Positions 1-6,842 of a stretch of 6,980 bases of DNA are shown one piece after another. Each line of letters begins with the position of its first letter. Within the stretch, counting starts at the first letter, position 1. The notes beneath the pieces are model-generated. The model ran no database searches. It was not told where the DNA came from and worked only from the letters and a program-made list of their open reading frames with translations. The DNA lies in assembly GCA_019264505.1 (NCBI GenBank), contig JAHUZY010000180.1:1-6980 (forward strand). The letters run 5' to 3'. This DNA is from Phenylobacterium sp. Lineage in GTDB: Bacteria; Pseudomonadota; Alphaproteobacteria; Caulobacterales; Caulobacteraceae. A program made the translations under genes and the position numbers.

Positions 1-773
1 ATCTGGGTCAGGCCGCCAGCGTGATGCTGCAGCGACAGGCGGAGGGGCCGCCGGAAGAGCGCTTCGTCGACTTCATCTACCAGCCGATTCTCGACGCCCG
101 CGGGGCGCCCTGGGGTGTCTTCGTCGAGGGCAGCGACGTGACCGACCGGGTGCGGGCTGAGCGCCAGCAGAAGCTGCTGCTGGATGAGCTGAACCATCGG
201 GTCAAGAACACGCTCGCCACCGTCCAGGCGATCGCCGCCCAGACCCTGCGCACCACCGCCAGCCCCGCGGCCTTCCGGGAGTCCTTCGAGGCCCGGCTGC
301 TGGCCCTGTCGGCGACCCACGACCTGCTGACCCAGTCGGTCTGGCAGGGGGCGCCTCTGGAGGAGGTCATCCTGATGGAGCTGCGACCGCATGGGGTGGA
401 GCGCTACCAGCTGGAAGGTCCCGAGGTCGCCCTGTCGCCGGCCGAGACCCTGACCCTTGGCCTTGTCTTCCACGAGCTGGTCACCAACGCCGCCAAGTAT
501 GGGGCGCTGTCCACCACCGAGGGCTGTGTGCGGGTGCGCTGGCAGGTTCGCGATCAGGATGGCGAGCCGCGCCTGGAGCTCACCTGGTCTGAGGAGGGCG
601 GCCCGAAGGTCTCGCCCCCGACCCGGCAGGGGTTTGGCTCACGCCTTATCGAACGGAGCCTGCAGGGCGATATCGACGGCGAGGCCCGGCTGGACTTCGC
701 CGAGGCCGGCCTGAAGTGCCATCTCAAGCTCCGGCTTCAGGCGCAGCGGACGGGTGACGTAGCGGCGGCCTGA
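1..773 (+). CDS. PAS-HWE sensor histidine kinase (3' part, start outside window)
   Basis: The reading frame is open to the left edge (codons in frame from base 3), so this is the C-terminal part of a longer kinase; the first in-window ATG (24) or GTG (21) need not be the start. The first ~45 residues look like the end of a PAS domain with its PAC tail (a DFIYQPILD-like strand, then GSDVTDRVRAE). Next comes an HWE-type dimerisation/phosphoacceptor region, LNHRVKNTLATVQAIA, with the His codon at 195-197. The ATP-binding part has the family N box (FHELVTNAAKYGALS, His codon 471-473, Asn codon 486-488) and the WxE element (WSEEGGP, Trp codon 585-587), followed by GFGSRLI. These are the residues that name the HWE family, which is common in alphaproteobacteria. 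It should autophosphorylate and pass phosphate to a response regulator not seen here. The input signal is unknown because the N-terminus is missing. Convergent with the acyl-CoA synthetase across 13 nt. Confidence 0.93.
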   Translation, partial: LGQAASVMLQRQAEGPPEERFVDFIYQPILDARGAPWGVFVEGSDVTDRVRAERQQKLLLDELNHRVKNTLATVQAIAAQTLRTTASPAAFRESFEARLLALSATHDLLTQSVWQGAPLEEVILMELRPHGVERYQLEGPEVALSPAETLTLGLVFHELVTNAAKYGALSTTEGCVRVRWQVRDQDGEPRLELTWSEEGGPKVSPPTRQGFGSRLIERSLQGDIDGEARLDFAEAGLKCHLKLRLQAQRTGDVAAA

Positions 774-786
774 TCAGCCCGAGGGC

Positions 787-2574
787 CTAGATCCGGTAGC
801 CGCCCGCGGTCAGCTTGGTGAACACCGTCTTGGTGATCTTCACATAGCCCTTGTCGGGGTCCTTGAAGTAGAGCGGCGTCTTCACCTTGGCCGGATCGAA
901 CCCCTCGGCGACCAGCTCCACCTTGCGCTGCTTGAAGGTGCCGGTGACCTCCATGGCGGGCATCATCCGCAGGAACAGGGGCTGGGCGTAGGGCGCCAGC
1001 TCTTGGCCCACATGGGCGTTGAAGGCCTCCAGATCGAAGGTCTCGTCGGTGACCAGGGCGGCCATGCCGGCCCGTCCGTCGGCGCCGGGCACCTCAACGC
1101 CGTAGACATTGGCCTCCAGCACGCCAGGCGCCTCCTGCAGGCGGGCGGAGACCTCGTTGGTGGAGACATTCTCCCCCTTCCAGCGGAAGGTGTCGCCGAT
1201 CCGGTCGATGAAATAGTAATAGCCCTCGGCGTCCTGCTGCATCAGGTCGCCCGTCCGGAACCAGGCGTCGCCCTTTTCGAACACGTCCCGGAGGATCTTC
1301 TTCTCGCTGGCGGCCTTGTCCAGATAGCCGGTGAACTCCGTCCGGGGATCGTTGCTGATCCGCCCGATGCACTCTCCGATCTGGCCTACGCCGCAGGCGA
1401 TACAGAAGCCGTCGGGACCCCGGACCGGAACCTCATTCTCCACATCGAACTGGACCAGTTTGAAGCCCATCCGGCGCCGCAGATAGCTCGGGATGCGGCC
1501 GATCGAACCCACCTTTCCGTCGAAGTTGAACATCGACACATTGCCTTCCGTGGAGCCGTAGAACTCCAGGACGTCGGGAATGCGGAAGCGGCTGGTGAGC
1601 ACCGGCCAGACATCGGGCCGCAGCCCATTGCCGAAGGCCAGGCGCAGCTTGTGCTGGGTCTCGACCTCGGTCACCGGATGGTTGACCAGGTAGCGGCAGA
1701 GCTCGCCGATATAGACGAACATGGTGCAGCCCTCGGCCGAGATGTCAGGCCAGAACTGGCTCGCCGAGAACTTCTTCTTCAGCACCACTGAGCCGCCGTT
1801 CAGGAGAGCCGCCCCCAGGGCGCAAAGGCCGCCGGTGGCGTGATAGAGCGGCAGGGTCACATAGATGCGGTCAGTCTCACGGCCGCCGGTGGCGCCTGCA
1901 AATCCCAGCATGTAGAACTGGGCGCGCATGTGGGTGACCCGGGCGGCCTTGGGCAGGCCCGTGGTGCCGCTGGTGAAGATGTACAGGCAGGTGTCCCGGG
2001 CGGTCATCCCCTCGCGGACGCTGCGGTCGGGGGGCAGGTGGCTGCAGCTCTTGAGCGCCTGCACCAGGTCGCGCTGCTCATTGTGCGCTTCGCCGAGCAT
2101 CCACTGATGAACCTGGGTCTCCAGGGTATCCTTGACCTCTTCAAACGCCCCGGAGGTCTCAGGATCGACGATGCAGTGGCTGGCGCCGGAAATGTTCAGG
2201 CAGTGGGCCAACCCCGCGCCGGTGAGCTGATTGTTGATCAGGGCGGTGACCACCCCGACCTTGGACAGTCCGTACCAGATGCAGAAGTACTCAAGCCGGT
2301 TGGGCATGAACAGCGCCACCGTCTGGCCCCGGCGCAGGTTCAGCCCGGTCGCCCAATGGGCGTAGCGGTTGGCGATCCCGTCCAGCTCGGCATAGGTGAC
2401 CGTGCGGCCCTCGAAGGTCATAGCCGGGCGGTCGCGCCACTTATCCATCGCGGCCTGCAGGTCATCACAGACCAGATTGGCGGAATCCGGTGAGACAGAT
2501 TTCACCCTTGGAAGGGTGCGCGAGATCTTACGGATGTACCGCAGCTCACGTGCCAGCTGGTCCTTCAGGCGCAT
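787..2574 (-). CDS. Long-chain acyl-CoA synthetase, FATP/very-long-chain type
   Basis: This 595-residue adenylate-forming enzyme should activate long-chain fatty acids to acyl-CoA with ATP and CoA, feeding beta-oxidation or lipid synthesis at the inner face of the membrane. The P-loop-like motif YIFTSGTTGLPKAARVTH lies at residues 198-215, the acyl-adenylate motif FYGSTEGN at 338-345, TGDL at 441-444, and the hinge-region signature DRIGDTFRWKGENVSTNEV at 457-475. Near the C-terminus TGTFKQRK (544-551) carries the expected catalytic lysine, K548. The RWKGENVST form and the TGTFK ending are typical of the FATP/SLC27-like branch rather than classical FadD, and the length fits that branch. The ATG at 2572-2574 has a good ribosome binding site (AGAGGG, 5 nt before the ATG). 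No motif is missing. Chain-length preference cannot be read from the sequence; bile-acid or other carboxylate substrates are possible in this family. Confidence 0.95.
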   Translation of the reverse strand: MRLKDQLARELRYIRKISRTLPRVKSVSPDSANLVCDDLQAAMDKWRDRPAMTFEGRTVTYAELDGIANRYAHWATGLNLRRGQTVALFMPNRLEYFCIWYGLSKVGVVTALINNQLTGAGLAHCLNISGASHCIVDPETSGAFEEVKDTLETQVHQWMLGEAHNEQRDLVQALKSCSHLPPDRSVREGMTARDTCLYIFTSGTTGLPKAARVTHMRAQFYMLGFAGATGGRETDRIYVTLPLYHATGGLCALGAALLNGGSVVLKKKFSASQFWPDISAEGCTMFVYIGELCRYLVNHPVTEVETQHKLRLAFGNGLRPDVWPVLTSRFRIPDVLEFYGSTEGNVSMFNFDGKVGSIGRIPSYLRRRMGFKLVQFDVENEVPVRGPDGFCIACGVGQIGECIGRISNDPRTEFTGYLDKAASEKKILRDVFEKGDAWFRTGDLMQQDAEGYYYFIDRIGDTFRWKGENVSTNEVSARLQEAPGVLEANVYGVEVPGADGRAGMAALVTDETFDLEAFNAHVGQELAPYAQPLFLRMMPAMEVTGTFKQRKVELVAEGFDPAKVKTPLYFKDPDKGYVKITKTVFTKLTAGGYRI

Positions 2575-2591
2575 TTGATCCCTCTGATTTT

Positions 2592-2611
2592 AACCGAGTT
2601 GATGGTCGGTT
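2592..2611. promoter_or_regulatory. Operator-like inverted repeat upstream of the acyl-CoA synthetase
   Basis: AACCGA (2592-2597) and TCGGTT (2606-2611) form a perfect 6-bp inverted repeat with an 8-nt centre, about 17 bp upstream of the synthetase ATG. A minus-strand TTGACC (plus-strand 2620-2625) lies just beyond it and could be a -35 element, which would place the repeat over the -10/start region; no clear -10 is visible. ACCGA/TCGGT half-sites resemble those bound by some TetR-family repressors, which often control fatty-acid genes. The repeat is seen directly; the repressor is inference. Confidence 0.35.
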
Positions 2612-2690
2612 TTGATTGGGGTCAAGGCATAGCAGCCACAAACAGCTATTAGATTTCCGAACCGACGGCGACGCGTTCACCAGGCCCCGC

Positions 2691-2730
2691 GCCGGGCTGC
2701 GGGCCCTGCGTCCAGAAGCCGCAGCCGGGT
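2691..2730. other. GC-rich stem-loop in the divergent intergenic region
   Basis: GGCTGCGG (2695-2702) pairs perfectly with CCGCAGCC (2719-2726) around a 16-nt loop; beyond one G-G mismatch, 2691-2693 can pair with 2728-2730 (the last as a G-U wobble). No T-run follows on either strand, so it does not look like a classical intrinsic terminator. It lies about 70 nt upstream of the small membrane-protein gene and could be in its leader or simply in GC-rich DNA. Confidence 0.3.
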
Positions 2731-2767
2731 CCCCCGTAAGAAAAATCTAACCGCGCTCTGGGCATGA

Positions 2768-2789
2768 TCCACCAACCGCAGAAGGTGGA
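2768..2789 (+). promoter_or_regulatory. Hairpin overlapping the ribosome binding site of the small membrane-protein gene
   Basis: The ribosome binding site AAGGTGGA (2782-2789) sits 8 nt before the ATG at 2798. TCCACC (2768-2773) is complementary to GGTGGA (2784-2789), giving a 6-bp stem with a 10-nt loop that would hide the site in RNA. The complementarity is visible; a regulatory role is inference, and a 6-bp stem of this kind can arise by chance. Confidence 0.3.
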
Positions 2790-2797
2790 ATGATCAC

Positions 2798-3019
2798 ATG
2801 TTCAAGGGGCTGTTTTCGCAAGGCATGGCCGAATGGGGCACCGCGAGCCTCGTCTTTGTCTCCGGCGCCATGACGGGGCGGCTGCTGGCCACCGGCATGT
2901 CTGAGGTTCAGGCGCTCGGCGCGATCATGGCGGTGCTCGGCTCGCTGACCGCCGCCGTCGCCGTCCGCGCCTGGCCGCCCAGTGATCCCGTCAGGACGCC
3001 CAGCCCGCCCCGGGACTAG
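2798..3019 (+). CDS. Small predicted two-helix membrane protein, unknown function
   Basis: The 73-residue product is not recognised as any named family. Two hydrophobic stretches, about residues 13-32 (from WGTASLVFVSG) and 37-58 (around ALGAIMAVLGSLTAAVAV), suggest two transmembrane helices joined by a short turn. The C-terminal tail (PPSDPVRTPSPPRD) is rich in proline and charged residues and is probably soluble. The ATG at 2798 has a good ribosome binding site, AAGGTGGA, 8 nt upstream; an earlier ATG at 2790 is in another frame. The gene lies 96 nt before the ATG of the hybrid kinase on the same strand, so the two may be co-transcribed, but the gap is wide enough for a separate promoter. 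It could be a small accessory membrane protein; nothing in the sequence shows what it does. That it is coding is supported by the ribosome binding site, the hydrophobic pattern and its place between two real genes. Confidence 0.7.
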   Translation: MFKGLFSQGMAEWGTASLVFVSGAMTGRLLATGMSEVQALGAIMAVLGSLTAAVAVRAWPPSDPVRTPSPPRD

Positions 3020-3103
3020 ACCGGATCAGGCGCGCAGCCTATTTGGGCTAACCTTGGTTTTCGGAATCGGGAGAGCTTGTCTCTGAACACGCTCGGGACA
3101 CTT

Positions 3104-3118
3104 GAGGACAGCGAAATG
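3104..3118 (+). promoter_or_regulatory. Ribosome binding site that decides the hybrid kinase start
   Basis: GAGGA (3104-3108) lies 7 nt before the ATG at 3116-3118. The frame is open back to a TTG at 3077, but the purine run before that codon (3069-3075) is only 1 nt away, too close to serve it. The ATG also places a basic N-terminus (MRRLSNR) directly before the first membrane helix. Confidence 0.75.
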
Positions 3119-5134
3119 CGTCGCCTCAGTAACCGTAACCTGCTCGTTCCCGCCGTGGCCATCGCTCTGGCCGCGATGACCGTTTTCATCCTCAGCCTTG
3201 TGCTCTGGAGCCAGAGCGTCGACCAGCAGACCCGGACGCGCGAGGAGGAGCTGGTGCGCCAGGGCCTCGTTTCCGCCATCGCCGAGGTTGAGGCCGCCAA
3301 GGTCTCGGAGACCACCTGGGACGAGGTCGTCCTCTTCCTCGACAACCGCCGCGACCTGGACTGGGCCGACGCCAATCTGAACGACTTCTACGCCCTGGGC
3401 TTTGAGTTCAGCGAACTGACGGTCCTCGATCCGCAGGACCAGCCCATCTACCACCGCCGGGGGCGGGAGCGGGCGCCCCTGGATGCCGCGACCATCACGG
3501 TGTTTGATGACCTCCTGGCGGCGGTCAGGACCGCCGAAACCCAACGACCGCCTCTGAACAGCGCCCCGGCGCCCTGGTCGACCATGCCCGCGCCGATCCA
3601 GGCCAGCGGCTTCGCCGTGGTTGATGGGCGCAATGTCCTGGCGACAGCCACGCTGATTCAGCCGGACACCGGCGCGGCCATGCCGCGTGAAGACCGCGGC
3701 CTGGTCATGCTCACCCTGTTGCCGGTTCGCGAGGTCTCCATTGATCTGCTCGCTGAGCGCTACCAGCTCGCGGATCTGCGGACGGGATTGGGTGAGGCCC
3801 ATCTGAAGCCCGGCGATGCTCAGGTCCGGATGGACGTGGTGCAGTCTGACGACCCGCTCATCCTGGCGTGGACGCCGCAGCGGCCCGGAGCGTTGCTGCT
3901 TCGCAACTCCATCCTGCCCATCCTCGCAGTCCTGCTCACCTTTGGCGCGGTCGGCGCGGTGATGGTCGGGCGGGCGCGTCACGCCTGGCGTCAGCAGATG
4001 GAGGCCCAGCGCACACAGACCGAGTTCCTGGCCAATATGAGCCACGAGATCCGCACGCCGCTGAATGGGGTCTGCGCGGTCGCCGCCGCCCTGGAGGCCA
4101 CCCCGCTGTCCCCCGTGCAGCGGAACATGGTGGAGATCATTCGCTCCTCAGGGATCAGTCTGGAACGGCTCCTGTCCGACCTGCTGGATGTGGCCCGGAT
4201 GGAGACGGGCTCTGTCCGCATCAGCCGCGAGACCTTCAATCTGGCCGACGCTGCGCGGACCATCGACACGCTTCTGCGCCCCCGGGCCGAAGAAAAGGGC
4301 CTGACCCTCTCCCTGGTTATCGCGCCCGAGGCCGAGACCCGGGTGGTGGGTGATCCTGTGCGGCTGAAGCAGGTGATGGCCAATCTGCTGACCAACGCCA
4401 TCAAGTTCACCGGGTCGGGGGACATACAGGTCAGCCTGAAACCGCTGGGCGAAGATCGCTGGCGGCTGCAGGTGATCGACCAGGGCATGGGCTTTGATCC
4501 GGCCCGCAAGGCCGAGCTCTTCAAGCGCTTCGCCCAGGGCGACGCCAGCATCGGCCGCCGCTATGGCGGCATGGGCCTGGGCCTGGCCATCAGCCGCGAG
4601 CTGGTGGAGCTGATGGGCGGGACGATGGACGCCGAGGGCCGGCCGGGCCTGGGCGCCACCTTCTGGGCCGATATCCCCCTGCCCGTGGCTGAAGGCGTCG
4701 CAGAGGCCGAGCCGACGGAGCGGGAGACCATCCAGACCCGCCCCTTGCGTATCCTGGTCGCCGATGATCATCCGGTGAACCGTCAGGTGGTGGAGGTTCT
4801 GCTCTCCGAATTCGATGTGGAGCTGGTGCTGGCCGAGAACGGGCTGGAGGCCTGTCAGGCCTTCGAGGCCGCGCCCTTCGACATGGTGCTGATGGACATG
4901 CAGATGCCGGTGATGGACGGCCTGACCGCCATCCGGAACATTCGGGCCAAAGAGAATTCCACCGACCAGGGCCGCACCCCCATCGTCATGCTGACCGCCA
5001 ACACCCTGCCCGAACACCGGGCCGCCAGCCTGGCGGCCGGCGCCGACCTGCACATGCCCAAGCCCATCGAGCCTGAACGGCTCATCGCCGTGCTGCAGAG
5101 CGTCGCCGAAGGTCAGGGCGCCGCTGAGGCCTGA
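3116..5134 (+). CDS. Membrane-bound CHASE4-like hybrid sensor histidine kinase/response regulator
   Basis: This 672-residue inner-membrane sensor should autophosphorylate on His and pass phosphate to its own receiver domain. Order of parts: transmembrane helix (~9-32); a periplasmic region of about 230 residues (~33-263) with CHASE4-like features (TTWDEVVLFLDN around W68, then DWADANLNDFYALGFE and ELTVLDPQDQPIY); second helix (~265-285); HisKA with NMSHEIRTPLNG and phosphoacceptor H310; HATPase_c with N box (VMANLLTNAIKF, N423/N427), G1 (DQGMGFD, D455) and G2 (RYGGMGLGLAIS); and a receiver with acidic pair D550/D551, phosphoacceptor D594 (LMDMQMPVMDG), MLTAN and K649 (MPKP). All catalytic residues are present. 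No PAS or HAMP domain is obvious between TM2 and HisKA, so the coupling segment is short. There is no HPt domain and no partner regulator in the window, so the next step of the phosphorelay must lie elsewhere. The CHASE4 call is from pattern only; its ligand is unknown. Confidence 0.94.
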   Translation: MRRLSNRNLLVPAVAIALAAMTVFILSLVLWSQSVDQQTRTREEELVRQGLVSAIAEVEAAKVSETTWDEVVLFLDNRRDLDWADANLNDFYALGFEFSELTVLDPQDQPIYHRRGRERAPLDAATITVFDDLLAAVRTAETQRPPLNSAPAPWSTMPAPIQASGFAVVDGRNVLATATLIQPDTGAAMPREDRGLVMLTLLPVREVSIDLLAERYQLADLRTGLGEAHLKPGDAQVRMDVVQSDDPLILAWTPQRPGALLLRNSILPILAVLLTFGAVGAVMVGRARHAWRQQMEAQRTQTEFLANMSHEIRTPLNGVCAVAAALEATPLSPVQRNMVEIIRSSGISLERLLSDLLDVARMETGSVRISRETFNLADAARTIDTLLRPRAEEKGLTLSLVIAPEAETRVVGDPVRLKQVMANLLTNAIKFTGSGDIQVSLKPLGEDRWRLQVIDQGMGFDPARKAELFKRFAQGDASIGRRYGGMGLGLAISRELVELMGGTMDAEGRPGLGATFWADIPLPVAEGVAEAEPTERETIQTRPLRILVADDHPVNRQVVEVLLSEFDVELVLAENGLEACQAFEAAPFDMVLMDMQMPVMDGLTAIRNIRAKENSTDQGRTPIVMLTANTLPEHRAASLAAGADLHMPKPIEPERLIAVLQSVAEGQGAAEA

Positions 5135-5141
5135 GCCTCAG
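5124..5141. terminator. Hairpin spanning both convergent stop codons (possible bidirectional terminator)
   Basis: CTGAGGC (5124-5130) and GCCTCAG (5135-5141) form a perfect 7-bp stem with the 4-nt loop CTGA. The loop holds the kinase TGA (5132-5134), and the right arm holds the transporter stop (TCA at 5138-5140 on the plus strand). Only 3 nt separate the two genes. No T-run follows in either direction, so termination efficiency is uncertain. Confidence 0.4.
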
Positions 5142-6751
5142 AAGCTTGACGACAGGGAGATGAAGCCCCGCAGGCCCTTGGTTTCGTGGGCGTAGGGTTT
5201 GCGTGTCAGGGGCTTGGCCAGCTCAAAGCGCAGGCTCAGCCGGTCCTTGAACACCAGCCGGATCCCGGCGCCGGCCGAGGCCAGGTCCACCGACTCCCAC
5301 CCCGGGGCGGCGTTGTAGTTCCAGACCTTGGCGCCATCGACGAAGCCATAGGTCTGGAAGAAGGTCATCGGCCGAAGCTGGGGATCCCAGCCCGCCCGGA
5401 GCTCCACTTGGCCGGCGACACCACGATCGCCCATGATCTCGGCATAGTCATAGGCCCGGCCTACAGGCAGACCTCCCGCCGAGAACTCCTCTGACGCCAG
5501 GAGGGGATCGGGGGACCATTGGCCGCTGGCGGACATGAACAGACCAGCCCTCGGGCCGAGGTCGCGGTAATGCGAACCGTGCAGATAGAGCTTCCAGAAC
5601 CGGCCGCTGGCGTCCCATCGCGTACGCCCATCCCGGGCATCGCCGCCCAGCCCGCCAAAGCCGCGGCTGATCTGGGCGAAGGCGGTGGAGTAGCGGCCCT
5701 CTCCCCGTCGCTCACCCTGCAGGGCCAGCCGCGCCACGGCCAGCTCGTCTACAAGCTCGGCCGTCGTCCAGTTCTGCTCAACCCGGCGGACATCGGCCTG
5801 GGCCAGCAGCCACAGGGCATGATCCTGCCGACGCACGGCGGGCAATGAGAGCCGGACGCTGGCCGACTGGCTTTCGTTGCCCAGGGTCGCAGCGAGTCCA
5901 TCGGGGTCCCCATCGGCTTTGGAGGCGGCCAGGGTCCCGCGAAGCTGCCCGCCGCCCGGCAGGGGCGCGCCGTAGGAGACATCCACCTGGGTGAACCTTG
6001 GCGCCGGTCCAGGCGTGGTCAGGACGCCGAGCCCCAGTTGGTCGCCGGATCGTACGGCGGAATTGACCGCGCCGCGGGCATAGACCTGCCAGGGTCCGGC
6101 CTGCTCGCCGCCGCGGTTATCGACATAGACCTGGCCCTCCATCTGGCGAAGCCGGGTATGCACCACCAGCCGATGCCGGGCCGGATCATCGAAGTCCGGC
6201 TCCAGCTTGGCGCTCACCTTGACCCCTGGCAGATCGTTGGCCAGGGCCAGGCGTCGATCCAGGTCGGCCAGTTTCAGGGGCCGAATGTCCACAATATCGC
6301 CCAGCAGGGCGCCGACGGCCGGAACGGCGTCCCCCTCGAAGGCGACCTCGCCGACATAGCCCTCATAGACGACCAGCCGTGCGTGGCCCTCGGCGCCGAC
6401 CTGCCGTGGGGTGGCGGCGCGGGCCAGGAAATAGCCGTCCTTGCGGTAGCGGTCGGTCAGGGCCTGGGCCACACCCGCCAGGTCGGAGATCCCGACCTCG
6501 GTGGCCAGCGCATTGGCGTAGAGGGGCGCCAGGTCCCCTTGCCGATAGGCGCTCACCCCGTCGATCGTCAGGCCGCGCAGCACGAAACGGTCCGCGGCCG
6601 GGGCCTCAGCGGCGGCTGACAGCCGCGCTTCGTCGTCCGCGCGGGCCAAGGCGCGGTCAGCCGGACCGCCCCCGAACCCTGCGGTCAGGACGGCCGCGAC
6701 AGACGCCAGGGCGGGCGCCGCACGACGCAGAACCAGACGCGCAGACAACAC
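5138..6751 (-). CDS. TpsB outer-membrane transporter of two-partner secretion (ShlB/FhaC/HecB family)
   Basis: The 537-residue product should be a 16-strand outer-membrane beta-barrel that secretes, and may activate, a partner exoprotein (TpsA). A likely signal peptide (basic RLVLRR, then hydrophobic APALASVAAVLTAGF) is followed by two POTRA-like domains: about 54-135 (FVLRGLTIDGVSAY through RYRKDGYFLARA) and 133-202 (GEVAFEG through LVVHTRLR). The barrel begins near GQVYVDNRGG (206-215). The loop-6 region EEFSAGGLPVGRAYDYAEIM with GDRG (421-444) and the barrel motif FVDGAKVW (470-477) fit the family, and the chain ends in Phe as expected for BAM-dependent insertion. Loop 6 reads GRAY where many members have VRGY/F. 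The start shown is a GTG (6751); the next codon, TTG (6748), is better placed behind GAGG (6 nt against 3 nt), so either may be used. An in-frame stop at 6779-6781 excludes a much longer product. Divergent from a truncated gene for a signal-bearing protein that may be its substrate. Confidence 0.9.
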   Translation of the reverse strand: MLSARLVLRRAAPALASVAAVLTAGFGGGPADRALARADDEARLSAAAEAPAADRFVLRGLTIDGVSAYRQGDLAPLYANALATEVGISDLAGVAQALTDRYRKDGYFLARAATPRQVGAEGHARLVVYEGYVGEVAFEGDAVPAVGALLGDIVDIRPLKLADLDRRLALANDLPGVKVSAKLEPDFDDPARHRLVVHTRLRQMEGQVYVDNRGGEQAGPWQVYARGAVNSAVRSGDQLGLGVLTTPGPAPRFTQVDVSYGAPLPGGGQLRGTLAASKADGDPDGLAATLGNESQSASVRLSLPAVRRQDHALWLLAQADVRRVEQNWTTAELVDELAVARLALQGERRGEGRYSTAFAQISRGFGGLGGDARDGRTRWDASGRFWKLYLHGSHYRDLGPRAGLFMSASGQWSPDPLLASEEFSAGGLPVGRAYDYAEIMGDRGVAGQVELRAGWDPQLRPMTFFQTYGFVDGAKVWNYNAAPGWESVDLASAGAGIRLVFKDRLSLRFELAKPLTRKPYAHETKGLRGFISLSSSF

Positions 6752-6807
6752 CGGCCTCGAGGCTGCAAACAGGGTTAATCAGGGTCGGCCAAGAAGGTGA
6801 ACGACGT

Positions 6808-6836
6808 GCTAACAATATAAAATTGCTCAAACATTA
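6808..6836. promoter_or_regulatory. AT-rich stretch between divergent genes, possible promoter region
   Basis: About three quarters of these 29 bases are A or T, in sharp contrast with the GC-rich surroundings. It includes TATAAA on the plus strand (6816-6821) and TATATT on the minus strand (6814-6819). Neither has a convincing -35 element 16-18 nt upstream, so I call only a likely melting or promoter-bearing region, not a defined promoter. Confidence 0.35.
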
Positions 6837-6842
6837 GGCCTC

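Noticed and set aside
766..781. Palindrome over the HWE kinase stop codon (CTGATCAG at 770-777, extended by three pairs beyond one mismatch) as a terminator
   Set aside because: After allowing a loop of four bases the central stem is just two pairs, interrupted by a C-C mismatch, and there is no T-run.
1003..1791. Plus-strand open frame (262 codons) within the acyl-CoA synthetase gene
   Set aside because: It is opposite well-conserved synthetase motifs, has a low-complexity composition and no recognisable fold.
2586..2593. TTAAAAT on the minus strand as the -10 box of the acyl-CoA synthetase promoter
   Set aside because: It lies too close to the ribosome binding site and ATG to leave a normal leader, and no -35 is at the right distance.
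3048..3061. CTAACC with AACC-TT-GGTT (3050-3059) before the hybrid kinase as a CtrA site or operator
   Set aside because: No second TTAA-like half-site is at 7-nt spacing, and the 4-bp inverted repeat is too short to support a call.
3077..3115. TTG at 3077 as the hybrid kinase start, adding 13 residues
   Set aside because: The purine run before it is too close to act as a ribosome binding site, whereas the ATG at 3116 has GAGGA 7 nt upstream and a basic N-terminus before the first helix.
3026..4045. Long minus-strand open frame (339 codons) antisense to the hybrid kinase
   Set aside because: It lies opposite the kinase sensor region, is rich in Arg, Gly, Gln and His with no recognisable domain, and is the sort of frame high-GC coding DNA produces by chance.
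4148..5053. Minus-strand open frame (301 codons) antisense to the kinase and receiver domains
   Set aside because: It is fully opposite motifs that clearly encode HisKA, HATPase_c and receiver domains; no domain is seen in its own translation.
6038..6619. Plus-strand open frame (193 codons) within the transporter gene
   Set aside because: It is a shadow of the POTRA and early barrel coding region, with no family resemblance.
6379..6837. Plus-strand open frame (152 codons) rich in Arg and Pro at the divergent junction
   Set aside because: Most of it is opposite the transporter N-terminus, and the Arg/Pro-rich composition is typical of an out-of-frame reading of GC-rich DNA.
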